DNA of 64,000 nucleotides from Oscillospiraceae bacterium (GCA_017459865.1 JAFUCD010000010.1:4907-68906); one strand, 5' to 3'. Positions 48,119 through 57,428 are shown, counted from the first letter of the stretch. The notes: a model not told the origin generated them from the letters alone. Numbers and translations: made by a program.

Positions 48119-49168
48119 GTGTCTGTCTCGGTCGATATTGAGAAACGTCTCGGTGATTTTCATCTGCAGATACGTTTTGAGGCGGATGATGTGGTGCATG
48201 GGCTGCTTGGCGCCTCGGGCTGCGGCAAGAGCATGACGCTGCGGTGCATCGCGGGCGTCGTGCGGCCGGACAGAGGGCGGATCATTGTGAACGACCGTGT
48301 ACTGTTTGACAGTGATAAAGGCATCGATGTCAAGACGCAGCGACGTCATGTCGGACTTCTGTTTCAGAACTACGCCCTGTTTCCGAATATGACAGTTGAG
48401 GGAAACCTGCTTTCAGCTGTGCGCGGAGCTCCGCGCGAGGACGCCCGTACGCAGGTGCGTGAGATGCTTCAGCGCTTTCAACTGGAGGGTTTGGAAAAGC
48501 ACCGTCCCGCTCAGCTCTCCGGCGGACAGCAGCAGCGCACGGCGCTTGCCCGCATCCTGCTCACACGTCCCGAGATCCTGATGCTGGATGAGCCGCTTTC
48601 CGCGCTCGACAGCTATCTGCGCTGGCAGACGGAGCTGGAGCTCACGGATCTGCTCGAGGAATTCACCGGCACGACGCTGCTGGTGACGCACAGCCGCGAG
48701 GAGGTGCATCGACTCTGCGATACCGTGACGGTTCTGGACGCCGGGACCGGAGAGGGAACGCTTACGGTCCGAGAACTGTTTGATCATCCGCGTACCCTCT
48801 CAGCCTGTCTTCTTTCAGGCTGTAAAAATTACAGCCGCATCGAAAGCGCAGGGGAGAGGCGGATCCGGGCGCTCGACTGGGGCGCGGAGCTCGTCTGCCG
48901 GGATGCTCTGCCGGAGGGAAGGTATGCCGCGATCCGCGCGCATCATATATCCGTCGTGGATGCTCCGGGAGAAAATGTGCTTGCCTGCCGTGTGCTTCGC
49001 GTGATCGAGGATGTGTTTTCTGTTATCGTCATGGTATCCACGCCGGGAGGAGACACGGCGCAGTCGCGTCTGCGACTGGAGCTTGACAAGTCAGACTGGA
49101 CGCATTGGGCGGATCGTGATATGCTGTACCTGCAGCTGCTGCCGGAGCGCATCATGCTGCTGAAATGA
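48119..49168 (+). CDS. modC: Molybdate ABC transporter ATP-binding protein ModC
   Basis: A 349-aa ABC ATPase. Walker A reads GASGCGKSM, signature LSGGQQQRTALARILL, Walker B ILMLDEPLSALD. About 120 residues beyond the ATPase domain form a MOP/TOBE-like ligand-binding domain (YAAIRAHHISVVD, VIEDVFSVIVMVST), as in full-length ModC. GTG start directly after modB with AAGGGGG upstream. Confidence 0.92.
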   Translation: MSVSVDIEKRLGDFHLQIRFEADDVVHGLLGASGCGKSMTLRCIAGVVRPDRGRIIVNDRVLFDSDKGIDVKTQRRHVGLLFQNYALFPNMTVEGNLLSAVRGAPREDARTQVREMLQRFQLEGLEKHRPAQLSGGQQQRTALARILLTRPEILMLDEPLSALDSYLRWQTELELTDLLEEFTGTTLLVTHSREEVHRLCDTVTVLDAGTGEGTLTVRELFDHPRTLSACLLSGCKNYSRIESAGERRIRALDWGAELVCRDALPEGRYAAIRAHHISVVDAPGENVLACRVLRVIEDVFSVIVMVSTPGGDTAQSRLRLELDKSDWTHWADRDMLYLQLLPERIMLLK

Positions 49169-49177
49169 GGTGACAGC

Positions 49178-49750
49178 ATGGAAGCTCAAAAACAGTTTTC
49201 CGCCGCCGTTCTCGCGGGTGGGTATTCCTCCCGTATGGGCAGAGATAAAGCCGCACTTTCGTTCGGCGGAACGACAATGCTGGATCAGCAGGTGCGGAAG
49301 CTTCGGTCGGTCGGGATCGAGGATATCATGATCTCGGGATCTGAGCTCGCGGTTTCGGGAACCCGATATGTCCCGGATGTTTTTCCGCATCGCGGCCCGC
49401 TGAGCGGTATCCATGCCTGTCTGCAGGCGGCACGGGGGAAGTCCGTTTTGTTCCTCAGCGTTGACGTTCCTCTTGTCCCTGTCGAAGCGCTTTCGGCGCT
49501 GCTGGATGCCCACGCCAACGGCGTCACGCTGATTCGGCACGGAGATCGGATCGAGCCGCTGATCGGAGTTTATGATCGTACGCTCCTGCGGATTTGTGAA
49601 AAGATCCTGGGGTCCGATAAAACTGCAGTAAAACAACTGCTCGAGCACGCATCTGTGCATACGATCCTGCGCGCGGATAACGAGCTGTTCTACACAAACT
49701 GCAACACCGAAGCAGACTATCTGTTTCTTTGCAGTCATAATGAAAGATAA
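49178..49750 (+). CDS. mobA: Molybdenum cofactor guanylyltransferase MobA
   Basis: A 190-aa nucleotidyltransferase. AAVLAGGYSSRMGRDKAAL is the GTP-binding signature (LAGGxSxRMGxDK), followed by VPDVFPHRGPLSGIH and LFLSVDVPLVP. It attaches GMP to Mo-molybdopterin to give MGD, needed by the bis-MGD enzyme at 37502. It is the last gene of the Moco operon, followed by a strong hairpin. Confidence 0.93.
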   Translation: MEAQKQFSAAVLAGGYSSRMGRDKAALSFGGTTMLDQQVRKLRSVGIEDIMISGSELAVSGTRYVPDVFPHRGPLSGIHACLQAARGKSVLFLSVDVPLVPVEALSALLDAHANGVTLIRHGDRIEPLIGVYDRTLLRICEKILGSDKTAVKQLLEHASVHTILRADNELFYTNCNTEADYLFLCSHNER

Positions 49751-49785
49751 GCTAACCCGCTGTTGATTTAAGACAGCGGGTTAGC
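49751..49785 (+). terminator. Terminator of the Moco operon
   Basis: GCTAACCCGCTGT (49751-49763) and ACAGCGGGTTAGC (49773-49785) are perfect 13-bp arms, beginning right after the mobA stop. No long T-tract follows. Confidence 0.75.
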
Positions 49786-49849
49786 TGCATCTTCATGTAA
49801 AGTATGAAAAATTGTTGGATATGCATCAAATATCTTAAATGCTATTCTC

Positions 49850-49878
49850 TTGTCAAAACAAACAAATATAATTAGAAT
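49850..49878 (+). promoter_or_regulatory. Promoter of the NSS-brnQ operon
   Basis: TTGTCA (49850-49855), 17-bp spacer, TAGAAT (49873-49878), about 60 nt before the NSS transporter, in an A/T-rich gap. Confidence 0.5.
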
Positions 49879-49940
49879 AAGAATGTAGAAATCTGGCATA
49901 TTCAATAATTTACCGAACAAAAGACTGGAGGAATGCGGAT

Positions 49941-51470
49941 ATGGAGCAGAAGCGGAATGGCTTTGGGACCCGCATCGGATTTGAACTGGCGGCAGCCGGA
50001 TCAGCGGTTGGGCTGGGAAATCTATGGGGCTTCCCGTATAAGGCGAGCGCAAATGGCGGCGCTGCTTATTTATTTGTGTATCTCGCATGTATTTTTTTGG
50101 TCGGTGCGGTCGCGATGCTGGCGGAGTTCACCATCGGTCGCCGCAGCAAGGCCAATCCCGTAAGCGCTTATAAGGCCATCTCGCCCGGCTGGGGTTGGGT
50201 CGGACTTTTGGCAGTTGTGGTTCCGGCGCTGATCATGTGCTATTATTTCGTTCTTGGCGGTTATACTTTGAAATACGCCATGAATTCTTTTGTCGGGAAT
50301 GCAGGAAAGTTTTATCTCTTTTCGGGAAATCCCGGTGATGTGATTTTGCATACGATCGTGTTTGCGCTTTTGGCGCTTGCGATCGTGACGGCTGGCGTGC
50401 GGCATGGCATCGAAAAATCCGCCAAGCTTCTGCTTCCCACAATGCTCGTGATCCTGATCGTGATCAGCTCCTTCTCTCTGCTGCTCGGAGAGGGCGTGAA
50501 GGAAGGGCTTGCATATTATTTGAGACCGGATTTCACAAAGCTCACCGGCGCCGGGATCCTTTCGGCGATGGGACAGGCTTTCTTTTCGCTGTCGCTCGGC
50601 TGCGGCGCGATGATCACGTATGGCTCCTACTCCGGCAAGCAGGTGAACCTGGCGCGCTCGACGGCTGCGGTTTGTGTTTTGGACGGCGTTCTCACATTCA
50701 TGGTCGGGCTCGCGGTGTTTCCGGCGCTGTTCCACTATGCGGCGGTATCCGGCAACAGTCTCTCCGATCTCGGTATGGGCGGCATCGGTCTGATGTTTAT
50801 GACGCTGCCGATGGTATTTGAGGATATGGGCGTGGGTGGTCAGATTTTAAGTCTGCTCTATTTTACCATGGCAGCGATTGCCGCGACGACTTCTGTGATC
50901 TCCATTCTGGAGGTCGTGACACAGTTCATCATACAGCGTCACAAGGTGTCCAGAACACGTGCGGTCACGATCGTGACGTTGGTTTGTGTGGCGCTCAGCA
51001 TCCCGGTCGGTGTCAGTCTCGGACTGAGCCTGAACGGAAGCGCTGCAATGGATGTGCTCGGTAAAAATCTGCTGGAACTCCTTGACAGCATCACCAACAC
51101 ATTGCTCATGCCGCTGTGTGCGCTGCTGGCGTGCCTCGCGGTCGGGTGGAAGCTTCCGGAGAATGAACGCTTTTCCGGATTTGTCGGGGTCATGCTGCGC
51201 GTTGTTACGCCGGTGCTCATCATCGTGATCGGTATTTTCGGGGCGATGGATATCATTCTTCCTGCAGCGGACGGCGGGCGCGCCTTTTCGCCTGATGGTT
51301 TCGGCGTCGTGATTTTGTCTTGTGTGATCGTGTTATTGTGCGTCGTGGGCTACTTCGTCCTGCTGAGAAATCGGGAAACGGGGAACAACGCGGATGAGGC
51401 TATCGCAAATGCGCGACGCAGGGAAAAGCTGAAGGCCGGGCTCAAGCGTGGCTGGCAGCGTCCGGAATAA
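49941..51470 (+). CDS. Neurotransmitter:sodium symporter (NSS) family transporter
   Basis: A 509-aa, 12-span LeuT-fold transporter. FGTRIGFELAAAGSAVGLGN followed by LWGFPYKASANGGAAYLFVY is the NSS helix-1/2 signature, including the unwound GSAVGLGNLWGFP sodium and substrate site. Residues after about 480 are a charged cytoplasmic tail (NARRREKLKAGLKRGW). GGAGG lies upstream of the ATG. Bacterial members import amino acids such as Leu, Trp, Tyr or Met with sodium. It is followed 12 nt later by BrnQ, suggesting an operon for hydrophobic amino acid uptake. Confidence 0.9.
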   Translation: MEQKRNGFGTRIGFELAAAGSAVGLGNLWGFPYKASANGGAAYLFVYLACIFLVGAVAMLAEFTIGRRSKANPVSAYKAISPGWGWVGLLAVVVPALIMCYYFVLGGYTLKYAMNSFVGNAGKFYLFSGNPGDVILHTIVFALLALAIVTAGVRHGIEKSAKLLLPTMLVILIVISSFSLLLGEGVKEGLAYYLRPDFTKLTGAGILSAMGQAFFSLSLGCGAMITYGSYSGKQVNLARSTAAVCVLDGVLTFMVGLAVFPALFHYAAVSGNSLSDLGMGGIGLMFMTLPMVFEDMGVGGQILSLLYFTMAAIAATTSVISILEVVTQFIIQRHKVSRTRAVTIVTLVCVALSIPVGVSLGLSLNGSAAMDVLGKNLLELLDSITNTLLMPLCALLACLAVGWKLPENERFSGFVGVMLRVVTPVLIIVIGIFGAMDIILPAADGGRAFSPDGFGVVILSCVIVLLCVVGYFVLLRNRETGNNADEAIANARRREKLKAGLKRGWQRPE

Positions 51471-51482
51471 GGCGGTGCGGAT

Positions 51483-52775
51483 ATGAAAAAACATCATAGT
51501 ATCATGGATGTCGTTACCATAGGTTTTGCTCTGTTTTCCATGTTTTTCGGAGCGGGCAACGTGATTTTCCCGCCGTATCTTGGTCTCCAGAGCGGTCGGC
51601 AATGGTTCGCCGGCTTCAGCGCATATTATATCGCGGATGTGGCGCTGGCGTTGGTCGCGCTGTTTGCCCTGCTCCGCGAGGGAAGCTCTCAGCGTGTCAT
51701 GGACCGTCTGGGCAGAAAAGCTGCCACGGTATTGCTCACGATCATCATCCTCTGCATCGGGCCAATGCTTGCGATCCCCCGTACGGCGGCAACGACTTAT
51801 GAGATGGGCATCGCACAGCTGATCCCCGGCATGAGCCCGGTGGTGTTCTCGGCGCTGTTCTTCGCGCTGATCCTTGCGCTCAGTATTCGGGAATCCGCGG
51901 TCATCGACATCATCGGAAAGTTTTTGACGCCCGCACTCCTGTTGGGGCTTGCGGTATTGATCGTGATCGGTATCGTGCATCCACTCGGCGAGATCAATCC
52001 GCACGCGCAGGTGGACAATGTGATCGTCAACGGCATTCAGGCCGGCTATCAGACGATGGACGTGCTTGCAGCGCTTGTGTTTGGCGCCGTTCTGATCAAG
52101 AGTGCAGCGGATAAAGGTTATGAGGAACAGAAGGGGCGCATGGGTGTGCTCGTCAAGAGTGCAGGACTTGCCGGTATTTTGCTGCTACTGGTATATCTGG
52201 GTCTTGCGTATCTTGGGGCTACGGTATCGAAGCTTTACACGGTCGATATCAGCCGCGCCGAGCTCGTGATCCAAATCGTGCAGAGTCTTCTCGGTAAGCC
52301 CGGTCTGATCATCTTTGCGTTGGTCGTTGCGCTTGCCTGCGTCACGACCGCAGTCGCTCTCGTCAGCAGCGCCGCCAACCATTTCGCGGGACTGTTCAAA
52401 GGAAAGGTGTCGTATCAGCTGCTCGTGATCATCATCTGCGTATTCAGCGCTGTGGTTTCGAATCTTGGGCTCGATACCATCGTGTCGATCGCAGCACCGA
52501 TTCTCGGTATCGTATATCCGCCGGTCCTGGTGCTTGTGATCGTAAGCCTGATCGCTCCGCGCATGACGAACAGCATCGTCATCTCTGCCGTGATCGGCGC
52601 CACCATCACGAGCGTTCTGTCGGCGCTCAACGGCTTTGGTCTCTCTATGCCCTGGCTGAGCTATCTGCCGCTTTCAAGCGTAGATATGGCGTGGGTTCTT
52701 CCTGCTCTGATCTTTGGTGCAGCGGCGTTTCTGTATCGTCTGCCATGGCAGGAGAAGAGCGTGGAAGAAGAATAG
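51483..52775 (+). CDS. brnQ: Branched-chain amino acid:cation symporter BrnQ
   Basis: A 430-aa LIV-II transporter. FALFSMFFGAGNVIFPPYLG at the N-terminus is the family hallmark, followed by IPRTAATTYEMGI. About 12 membrane segments, usual length. It imports Leu, Ile and Val with sodium or protons. The gene ends before a 20-bp terminator hairpin shared with folD. Confidence 0.92.
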   Translation: MKKHHSIMDVVTIGFALFSMFFGAGNVIFPPYLGLQSGRQWFAGFSAYYIADVALALVALFALLREGSSQRVMDRLGRKAATVLLTIIILCIGPMLAIPRTAATTYEMGIAQLIPGMSPVVFSALFFALILALSIRESAVIDIIGKFLTPALLLGLAVLIVIGIVHPLGEINPHAQVDNVIVNGIQAGYQTMDVLAALVFGAVLIKSAADKGYEEQKGRMGVLVKSAGLAGILLLLVYLGLAYLGATVSKLYTVDISRAELVIQIVQSLLGKPGLIIFALVVALACVTTAVALVSSAANHFAGLFKGKVSYQLLVIIICVFSAVVSNLGLDTIVSIAAPILGIVYPPVLVLVIVSLIAPRMTNSIVISAVIGATITSVLSALNGFGLSMPWLSYLPLSSVDMAWVLPALIFGAAAFLYRLPWQEKSVEEE

Positions 52776-52820
52776 CTTTGCGAGCTTAATATTTTATTTA
52801 ACAGGATATCTTCTAAAGAA

Positions 52821-52864
52821 AATGGACCCGGATGCTGCAGGAATCTGCAGCATCCGGGTCCATT
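52821..52864. terminator. 20-bp perfect bidirectional terminator
   Basis: Arms 52821-52840 and 52845-52864 pair without mismatch around GAAT, between convergent brnQ and the FolD-like gene. The arms carry AA/TT ends but no long T-tract. Confidence 0.75.
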
Positions 52865-52871
52865 ACTTCTG

Positions 52872-53723
52872 TCAGCTGAGCAGCCGCTCCGCTGCCTCAA
52901 TGACGTGCTTTGCAAGTACTGCGGTGGTCACGCTTCCGACGCCGCTGGGCACCGGGGAGATCGCGCGCACATAAGGTGAGACCGCGTCAAATTGTACGTC
53001 GCCGCAGATACGCCCATCCGGCAGCGCGTTGATGCCGACGTCAATGATGACCTGATCGGGATTTGTATAGGTCTGATCCACGACGCCGGCGTGTCCTGCG
53101 GCGACAACGAGGATCTCGGCGTCCCGGCAGATCGACGGCATATCGACGGTGCGTGTGTGACACATCGTTACGGTGGCGTTGCGTGTCTGCAGCATCATGG
53201 AGACGGGCTTGCCGATGACGAGGCTGCGACCGATCACGACCACGCGCTTGCCCGCAGGGTCATAGCCGTAGTGGTCCAATAGCTCAATCACACTCTGCGC
53301 CGTGCAGGGCGCAAAGCCAACGCCGCGCCCGGTGAACACGGTGCGCAGGCTTGCGGCGGTCATGCTGTCAATGTCCTTGCGGGGGATGAGCGCCTCACAG
53401 GCCTCCTGCTCATCAAGATGCCTGGGAAGCGGACGAAACATCAGACAGCCATGGATCGCCCCGTCGGCGTTGATGCGCCGGATCGCGTTGAGCAGCTCCT
53501 GCTGCGTGCAGGAAGCGTCCAGCACGACGGAAACGACACGGATGCCGATCTTCTCACATCGTTTCATCGCTCCGCGCTCGTATGCCAGATCGTCTGCACG
53601 CGCACCGACACGAAGGATCGCGAGGCAGGGGATAACACCCTTCTGCCGCAGCGTATTTGTCCGCACGATCAGCTCCTCGGTGATCGAGTCTGCGACCGGC
53701 GCGCCCTTTAAGATATCAGCCAT
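52872..53723 (-). CDS. folD: FolD-like methylene-THF dehydrogenase with altered cyclohydrolase site
   Basis: A 283-aa FolD homologue. The Rossmann part is normal (VVVIGRSLVIGKPVSMML, DVGINALPDGRICGDV, ISPVPSGVGSVTTAVL). In the N-terminal catalytic domain the tyrosine is kept (Tyr48) but the catalytic lysine of the YVxxKxK motif is Ala52, and the glutamine of VQLPLP is Phe96. Loss of that lysine abolishes cyclohydrolase activity in studied FolDs. The overlapping upstream gene encodes a FchA-type cyclohydrolase family protein, which may supply that step. The protein may therefore be a dehydrogenase-only FolD. Confidence 0.85.
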   Translation of the reverse strand: MADILKGAPVADSITEELIVRTNTLRQKGVIPCLAILRVGARADDLAYERGAMKRCEKIGIRVVSVVLDASCTQQELLNAIRRINADGAIHGCLMFRPLPRHLDEQEACEALIPRKDIDSMTAASLRTVFTGRGVGFAPCTAQSVIELLDHYGYDPAGKRVVVIGRSLVIGKPVSMMLQTRNATVTMCHTRTVDMPSICRDAEILVVAAGHAGVVDQTYTNPDQVIIDVGINALPDGRICGDVQFDAVSPYVRAISPVPSGVGSVTTAVLAKHVIEAAERLLS

Positions 53724-54354
53724 TGGAATTCCTCCGTAAGGTGTCTGTCACAAGGTCTGCGATTTTTTTCGCGCGCGGCAGGGCATGCTTCAGCATTTCC
53801 TCACTATCTGCCGCAATGCGCTGCGCCTGCTCATCGTCCGGCAGCATTCCGGTGTTGATGATCACGTTCAGATAGGCGGCCTGTGCCGCCGCTGCCGCCA
53901 TGATCGCGCCGCAGCCGACGTCGGAGATCATCAGCCTACTGCATTTTTCCAGCATTTCCTCTAAGAGTGTGATGACGTCTCCGCAGCACTCCAGCATCTC
54001 GTACGGCGCCCTGCAGGCGTCGAGCGTCACGCGCGTCATCGTCTCTGCGTATCCCGGCGCGTCCTTTGGCATGGAATAGGCTTTTGACAATGGCTCGAAC
54101 GCCGCGGCGTCCGCCTCGATCAAAGCAAGAAACCGCTCACGCAGCTCCTCCGATCGTGCGATCATTCTCTGCTGGTCTGCCTCAAAAGCTGCATACTTTT
54201 TCTTCCCGACGGTCAGATTGCCTGCCATGGCGCACAATGCTGCCGCAAGTGCACCGCAGAGCGCCGCTGCGCCGCCCCCGCCGGGGATCGGGGCACGCGA
54301 GGCAAGCTGTGTCGTAAAGTCTTGTACAGAGTCGTTGATGAGTCTTGTATCCAT
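53716..54354 (-). CDS. Cyclodeaminase/cyclohydrolase (FTCD_C/FchA) family protein
   Basis: A 212-aa all-helical protein of the formiminotransferase-cyclodeaminase C-terminal family. Markers are APIPGGGGAAALCGALAAAL (the folate-binding Gly-rich segment), AMAGNLTVGKKKY and GCGAIMAAAAAQAAYLNVII. Stand-alone members include FchA, methenyl-THF cyclohydrolase. It is first in a two-gene operon, overlapping the FolD-like gene by 8 nt, so the pair probably interconverts methylene-, methenyl- and formyl-THF. GAGGTAAC precedes the ATG. Confidence 0.87.
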   Translation of the reverse strand: MDTRLINDSVQDFTTQLASRAPIPGGGGAAALCGALAAALCAMAGNLTVGKKKYAAFEADQQRMIARSEELRERFLALIEADAAAFEPLSKAYSMPKDAPGYAETMTRVTLDACRAPYEMLECCGDVITLLEEMLEKCSRLMISDVGCGAIMAAAAAQAAYLNVIINTGMLPDDEQAQRIAADSEEMLKHALPRAKKIADLVTDTLRRNSNG

Positions 54355-54399
54355 ATATCGTTACCTCGGTATTTGAGACATCGGATTTTTACCGACAGT

Positions 54400-54428
54400 A
54401 GTATATCCCAGATTTCAGATCGTGACAA
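54400..54428 (-). promoter_or_regulatory. Promoter of the cyclohydrolase/folD operon
   Basis: Minus strand: TTGTCA (54423-54428), 17-bp spacer, TATACT (54400-54405). A small TCGG/CCGA stem lies in the leader. Confidence 0.65.
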
Positions 54429-54466
54429 GCTTTTTCAGCTAGGACAAGCGCAAGTTCGATCATGCA

Positions 54467-54495
54467 TTGCGTTTTTGATCATCAGCAGTTATAAT
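54467..54495 (+). promoter_or_regulatory. Promoter of galT
   Basis: TTGCGT (54467-54472), 17-bp spacer, TATAAT (54490-54495). In the leader, GAGCGT-ATC-ACGCTC (54512-54526) followed by TTTT is a small terminator-like hairpin just before the ribosome site. Confidence 0.65.
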
Positions 54496-54547
54496 GAATT
54501 CAGAAACGCGTGAGCGTATCACGCTCTTTTGGGGAGGAAATTGAATC

Positions 54548-56050
54548 ATGAACGCGATCGATTTGTTGATCCGATATGCGCTGCAGACAGGTCTCATTGA
54601 ACCCTGTGAAGAAAACTGGGCGCGGAACACGGTCCTGGACGTGCTCCGGGCGGATTCTCTGCCAGATGTTTCGCTGGCAGACGACGCATCGCTCAACGAG
54701 GTGCTGGACGCCCTTTGTGATGATGCGTATGCGCGTGGTGTGCTGAAGGAAAACTCCGTTGTATTTCGGGACCTTTTCGATACAGAGATCATGGGACGCC
54801 TGACGCCGCGCCCCGCACAGGTGCATGAGAAATTTCGGAGTCTGTATCAGCAGAGGCCGAAGCAGGCGACAGATTGGTACTATCGCTTCAGTCAGGATAC
54901 CAACTACATTCGTCGTGACCGTATCGCTAAGGATATACAATGGAAGGCGCCGACCGAATACGGCGAGCTGGATATCACGATCAATCTCTCCAAGCCGGAA
55001 AAGGATCCCAAGGCGATCGCTGCGGCGCGCGATCTGCCTGCTTCCGACTATCCGCGCTGTCTGCTGTGCGCGGAGAACGAGGGGTATGCCGGGCGGGTGA
55101 ATCATCCCGCGCGGCAGAATCACCGCATGGTGCCGATTACGATCTCCGGAGCGGAATGGTTTTTGCAGTATTCTCCCTATGTGTACTATAATGAACATTG
55201 CATTTGTCTGAACCGGGTCCACACACCGATGAAGGTGGATCGGGCGTGCTTTGCAAAGCTGCTGGACTTCGTGCGGCAGTTCCCGCACTATTTTGTCGGG
55301 TCCAACGCCGATCTGCCCATCGTCGGCGGATCGATCCTTGCGCATGATCATTTTCAGGGCGGACGTTATACGTTTGCAATGGAAACCGCGCCGATCGAGG
55401 AGCAAATCTCTTTCCCGGGATATCCGGAGGTTTCGGGCGGCATCGTGAAGTGGCCGATGTCGGTCATCCGCATTGCTTCCAAAGACAGAGAGCGTCTGAC
55501 GGACCTTGCGGACGCGACCCTCACAGCTTGGCGGGGTTACACCGACGCCGAGGCGATGATCTATGCGGAGACGGAGGATACGCCGCACAATACGATCACG
55601 CCGATCGCACGTATGCGAGACGGGAAATATGAGCTGGACCTTGTCCTTCGTAACAATCTTACAACGCGGGAGCATCCGCTGGGGCTTTATCACCCGCACG
55701 CGGAGCTTCATCACATCAAAAAGGAGAACATCGGACTGATCGAGGTCATGGGACTTGCGGTGCTGCCGGCGCGTCTGAAGGAGGAGCTTGCCGCCGTGGC
55801 GCAAAAGCTGGCAAGGGGAGAGGATCTCCGCGCCGATGCGCTGACAGAGAAGCACGCCGACTGGGCAGAGGACTTCCGGGGACGATATGTCATCACGGAA
55901 GAGAATGCATGGGAGATCGTGCGCAGGGAGACCGGCCTGGTCTTCGCGAAGGTGCTGGAACATGCCGGAGTATACAAGCGCACAGACGAAGGGCGAGCCG
56001 CGTTCCGCAGATTTCTGCGATATGTGCAGGATGGATCGACTGACAATTGA
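54548..56050 (+). CDS. galT: UDP-glucose-hexose-1-phosphate uridylyltransferase, type 2
   Basis: A 500-aa GalT of the long Gram-positive class (type 2, about 490-500 aa; E. coli type is about 350). YPRCLLCAENEGYAGRVNHP, HRMVPITISGAEWFLQYSPY and SILAHDHFQGGRYTF (the HDH active-site region) are characteristic. It converts galactose-1-phosphate and UDP-glucose in the Leloir pathway. GGGGAGGA precedes the ATG. It stands alone; galK and galE are not in the window. Confidence 0.92.
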   Translation: MNAIDLLIRYALQTGLIEPCEENWARNTVLDVLRADSLPDVSLADDASLNEVLDALCDDAYARGVLKENSVVFRDLFDTEIMGRLTPRPAQVHEKFRSLYQQRPKQATDWYYRFSQDTNYIRRDRIAKDIQWKAPTEYGELDITINLSKPEKDPKAIAAARDLPASDYPRCLLCAENEGYAGRVNHPARQNHRMVPITISGAEWFLQYSPYVYYNEHCICLNRVHTPMKVDRACFAKLLDFVRQFPHYFVGSNADLPIVGGSILAHDHFQGGRYTFAMETAPIEEQISFPGYPEVSGGIVKWPMSVIRIASKDRERLTDLADATLTAWRGYTDAEAMIYAETEDTPHNTITPIARMRDGKYELDLVLRNNLTTREHPLGLYHPHAELHHIKKENIGLIEVMGLAVLPARLKEELAAVAQKLARGEDLRADALTEKHADWAEDFRGRYVITEENAWEIVRRETGLVFAKVLEHAGVYKRTDEGRAAFRRFLRYVQDGSTDN

Positions 56051-56064
56051 TTAGTGTAAATCAA

Positions 56065-56111
56065 AGGAGCTGCCTCAATTTGACCGGTTTGGTCATTTTG
56101 AGACAGCTCCT
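56065..56111. terminator. Bidirectional terminator between galT and the SGNH hydrolase
   Basis: AGGAGCTGCCTCAA (56065-56078) pairs with TTGAGACAGCTCCT (56098-56111) with one mismatch; inside, TGACC/GGTCA extends the stem. Confidence 0.7.
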
Positions 56112-56122
56112 CTGTCATGTGA

Positions 56123-57385
56123 TTATTTTGGTTGGAATTTGTTGAACACGGAATAGATGTTCTTCAAAATCGTCGTGTATGTGTTCTGGATCGTATAACT
56201 CGGCTTTGTGATCGTGATCGTCGGTGTGACGAACTTGCCCTCGTGGAGGACCTTGCCGCAGTCCGCGCACACCTCCTTGCTGGTGTACTCGGTGTGGATG
56301 CCGACCTTTACCTTGTCGAACAGCTTGTTCGTGTGCGTGTGGCGGCAGGTGTTCAGTTCGGCGAGCGCGTCCAGCACACGATCCGCGATATACGCATGGC
56401 CCTCGGCGTCGGGGTGGATGCCCAGCAGGAAGCCGTCAACATCTTTGACGATATCGACCAGATCGGTTCCCTCGGGATAGAAGACCGAGGCGTCCGGTGC
56501 GTCGACATAATAGACGTTGTCATACCCGGCTGCGACGCTTGCATAATAGTCGTTCAGAGAGACCAGCGCGGCGTCGAGCAGATCGAAGATGGGGGAGAAC
56601 GCCGCACCGGGGATCACTCTGAGCCCCTGAAAAGCTTTGTGATACCCGATCACGAGAATGTCTGCGTCATCAGGCGCAAGCTGTACGACGTCCTTCACGA
56701 CCTCTGCGCAGTTGGTGCGGATCTCACAGACCTCGCGGTTGAAGGTGTATGTGAGATTGCCGAGCACGTTCGGGTCGCGCGCCAGATTCCGCATGGCGGT
56801 GTTTAGGTATGCGACGACCGATTTGGCGTCAGAGATCTGCGTGATCTGATCCAGATCGATCAGGCCGGTCGCGCATGCCGCGTTGACCAGCGCCGCAGTA
56901 AGATCATTGATGCCGAGCTGCACCGTGACCAGGTCCGACTCGCGGATGTAACCGCAGATCTCGGTCCCCATTCCGCGGAGCCGTTCCGTGCGTTCGGGGT
57001 GCCGGTTGCCGTACCAGTCTTCTGTGCGGTCATAAGGGTTCTCCACGCCCATTCCGCGCTCCAGCAGGATCCGATAGTCACACAGTCTGCTGCCGGAGGA
57101 CGCCGCCGGATGGATCGCGGTACCGTTGCTGGCTTCGAGCACATCGGCGACGAGATCGGTAAAGGAGCCGGTCACGCGTTTGCCGACGTTGAACGGATCG
57201 TGGTTGTCGGTGTTCGGATCCAGACCGTAGCCCCAGGAGATGCTGTCTCCGAGATAGGTATAGGTGCGATAGGCAAGAGCGGGATTCGGGTTTATGTCCA
57301 CAGCCAGCGCGGAAGCGCCGAGCGTGCTGAAGACCAACACAGCGCAAAGCGCAAAAGAGAACAGACGCTTGATAGATCGTTTCAT
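56123..57385 (-). CDS. Exported SGNH/GDSL hydrolase
   Basis: A 420-aa secreted protein with a Sec signal peptide (MKRSIKRLFSFALCAVLVFS, cleaved near ALA). The SGNH fold has block I GDSISWGYG (nucleophile Ser), LGINDL (block III Asn) and GIHPDAEGH (Asp/His of block V). The C-terminal ~80 residues carry a CxxC pair (VCADCGK) and the sequence ITKPSYTIQNTYTTIL, resembling repeat-type wall-protein linkers. Start 57385 follows AAAGGA; a longer frame to 57445 is rejected. Likely esterase or acetylhydrolase acting on cell-envelope or dietary glycans. It follows the CotH-SLH gene by 43 nt. Confidence 0.87.
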   Translation of the reverse strand: MKRSIKRLFSFALCAVLVFSTLGASALAVDINPNPALAYRTYTYLGDSISWGYGLDPNTDNHDPFNVGKRVTGSFTDLVADVLEASNGTAIHPAASSGSRLCDYRILLERGMGVENPYDRTEDWYGNRHPERTERLRGMGTEICGYIRESDLVTVQLGINDLTAALVNAACATGLIDLDQITQISDAKSVVAYLNTAMRNLARDPNVLGNLTYTFNREVCEIRTNCAEVVKDVVQLAPDDADILVIGYHKAFQGLRVIPGAAFSPIFDLLDAALVSLNDYYASVAAGYDNVYYVDAPDASVFYPEGTDLVDIVKDVDGFLLGIHPDAEGHAYIADRVLDALAELNTCRHTHTNKLFDKVKVGIHTEYTSKEVCADCGKVLHEGKFVTPTITITKPSYTIQNTYTTILKNIYSVFNKFQPK

Positions 57386-57428
57386 ATTCGTTCCTTTCGG
57401 GATCAAAATGTTGTTCTGGTTCAGGCGT

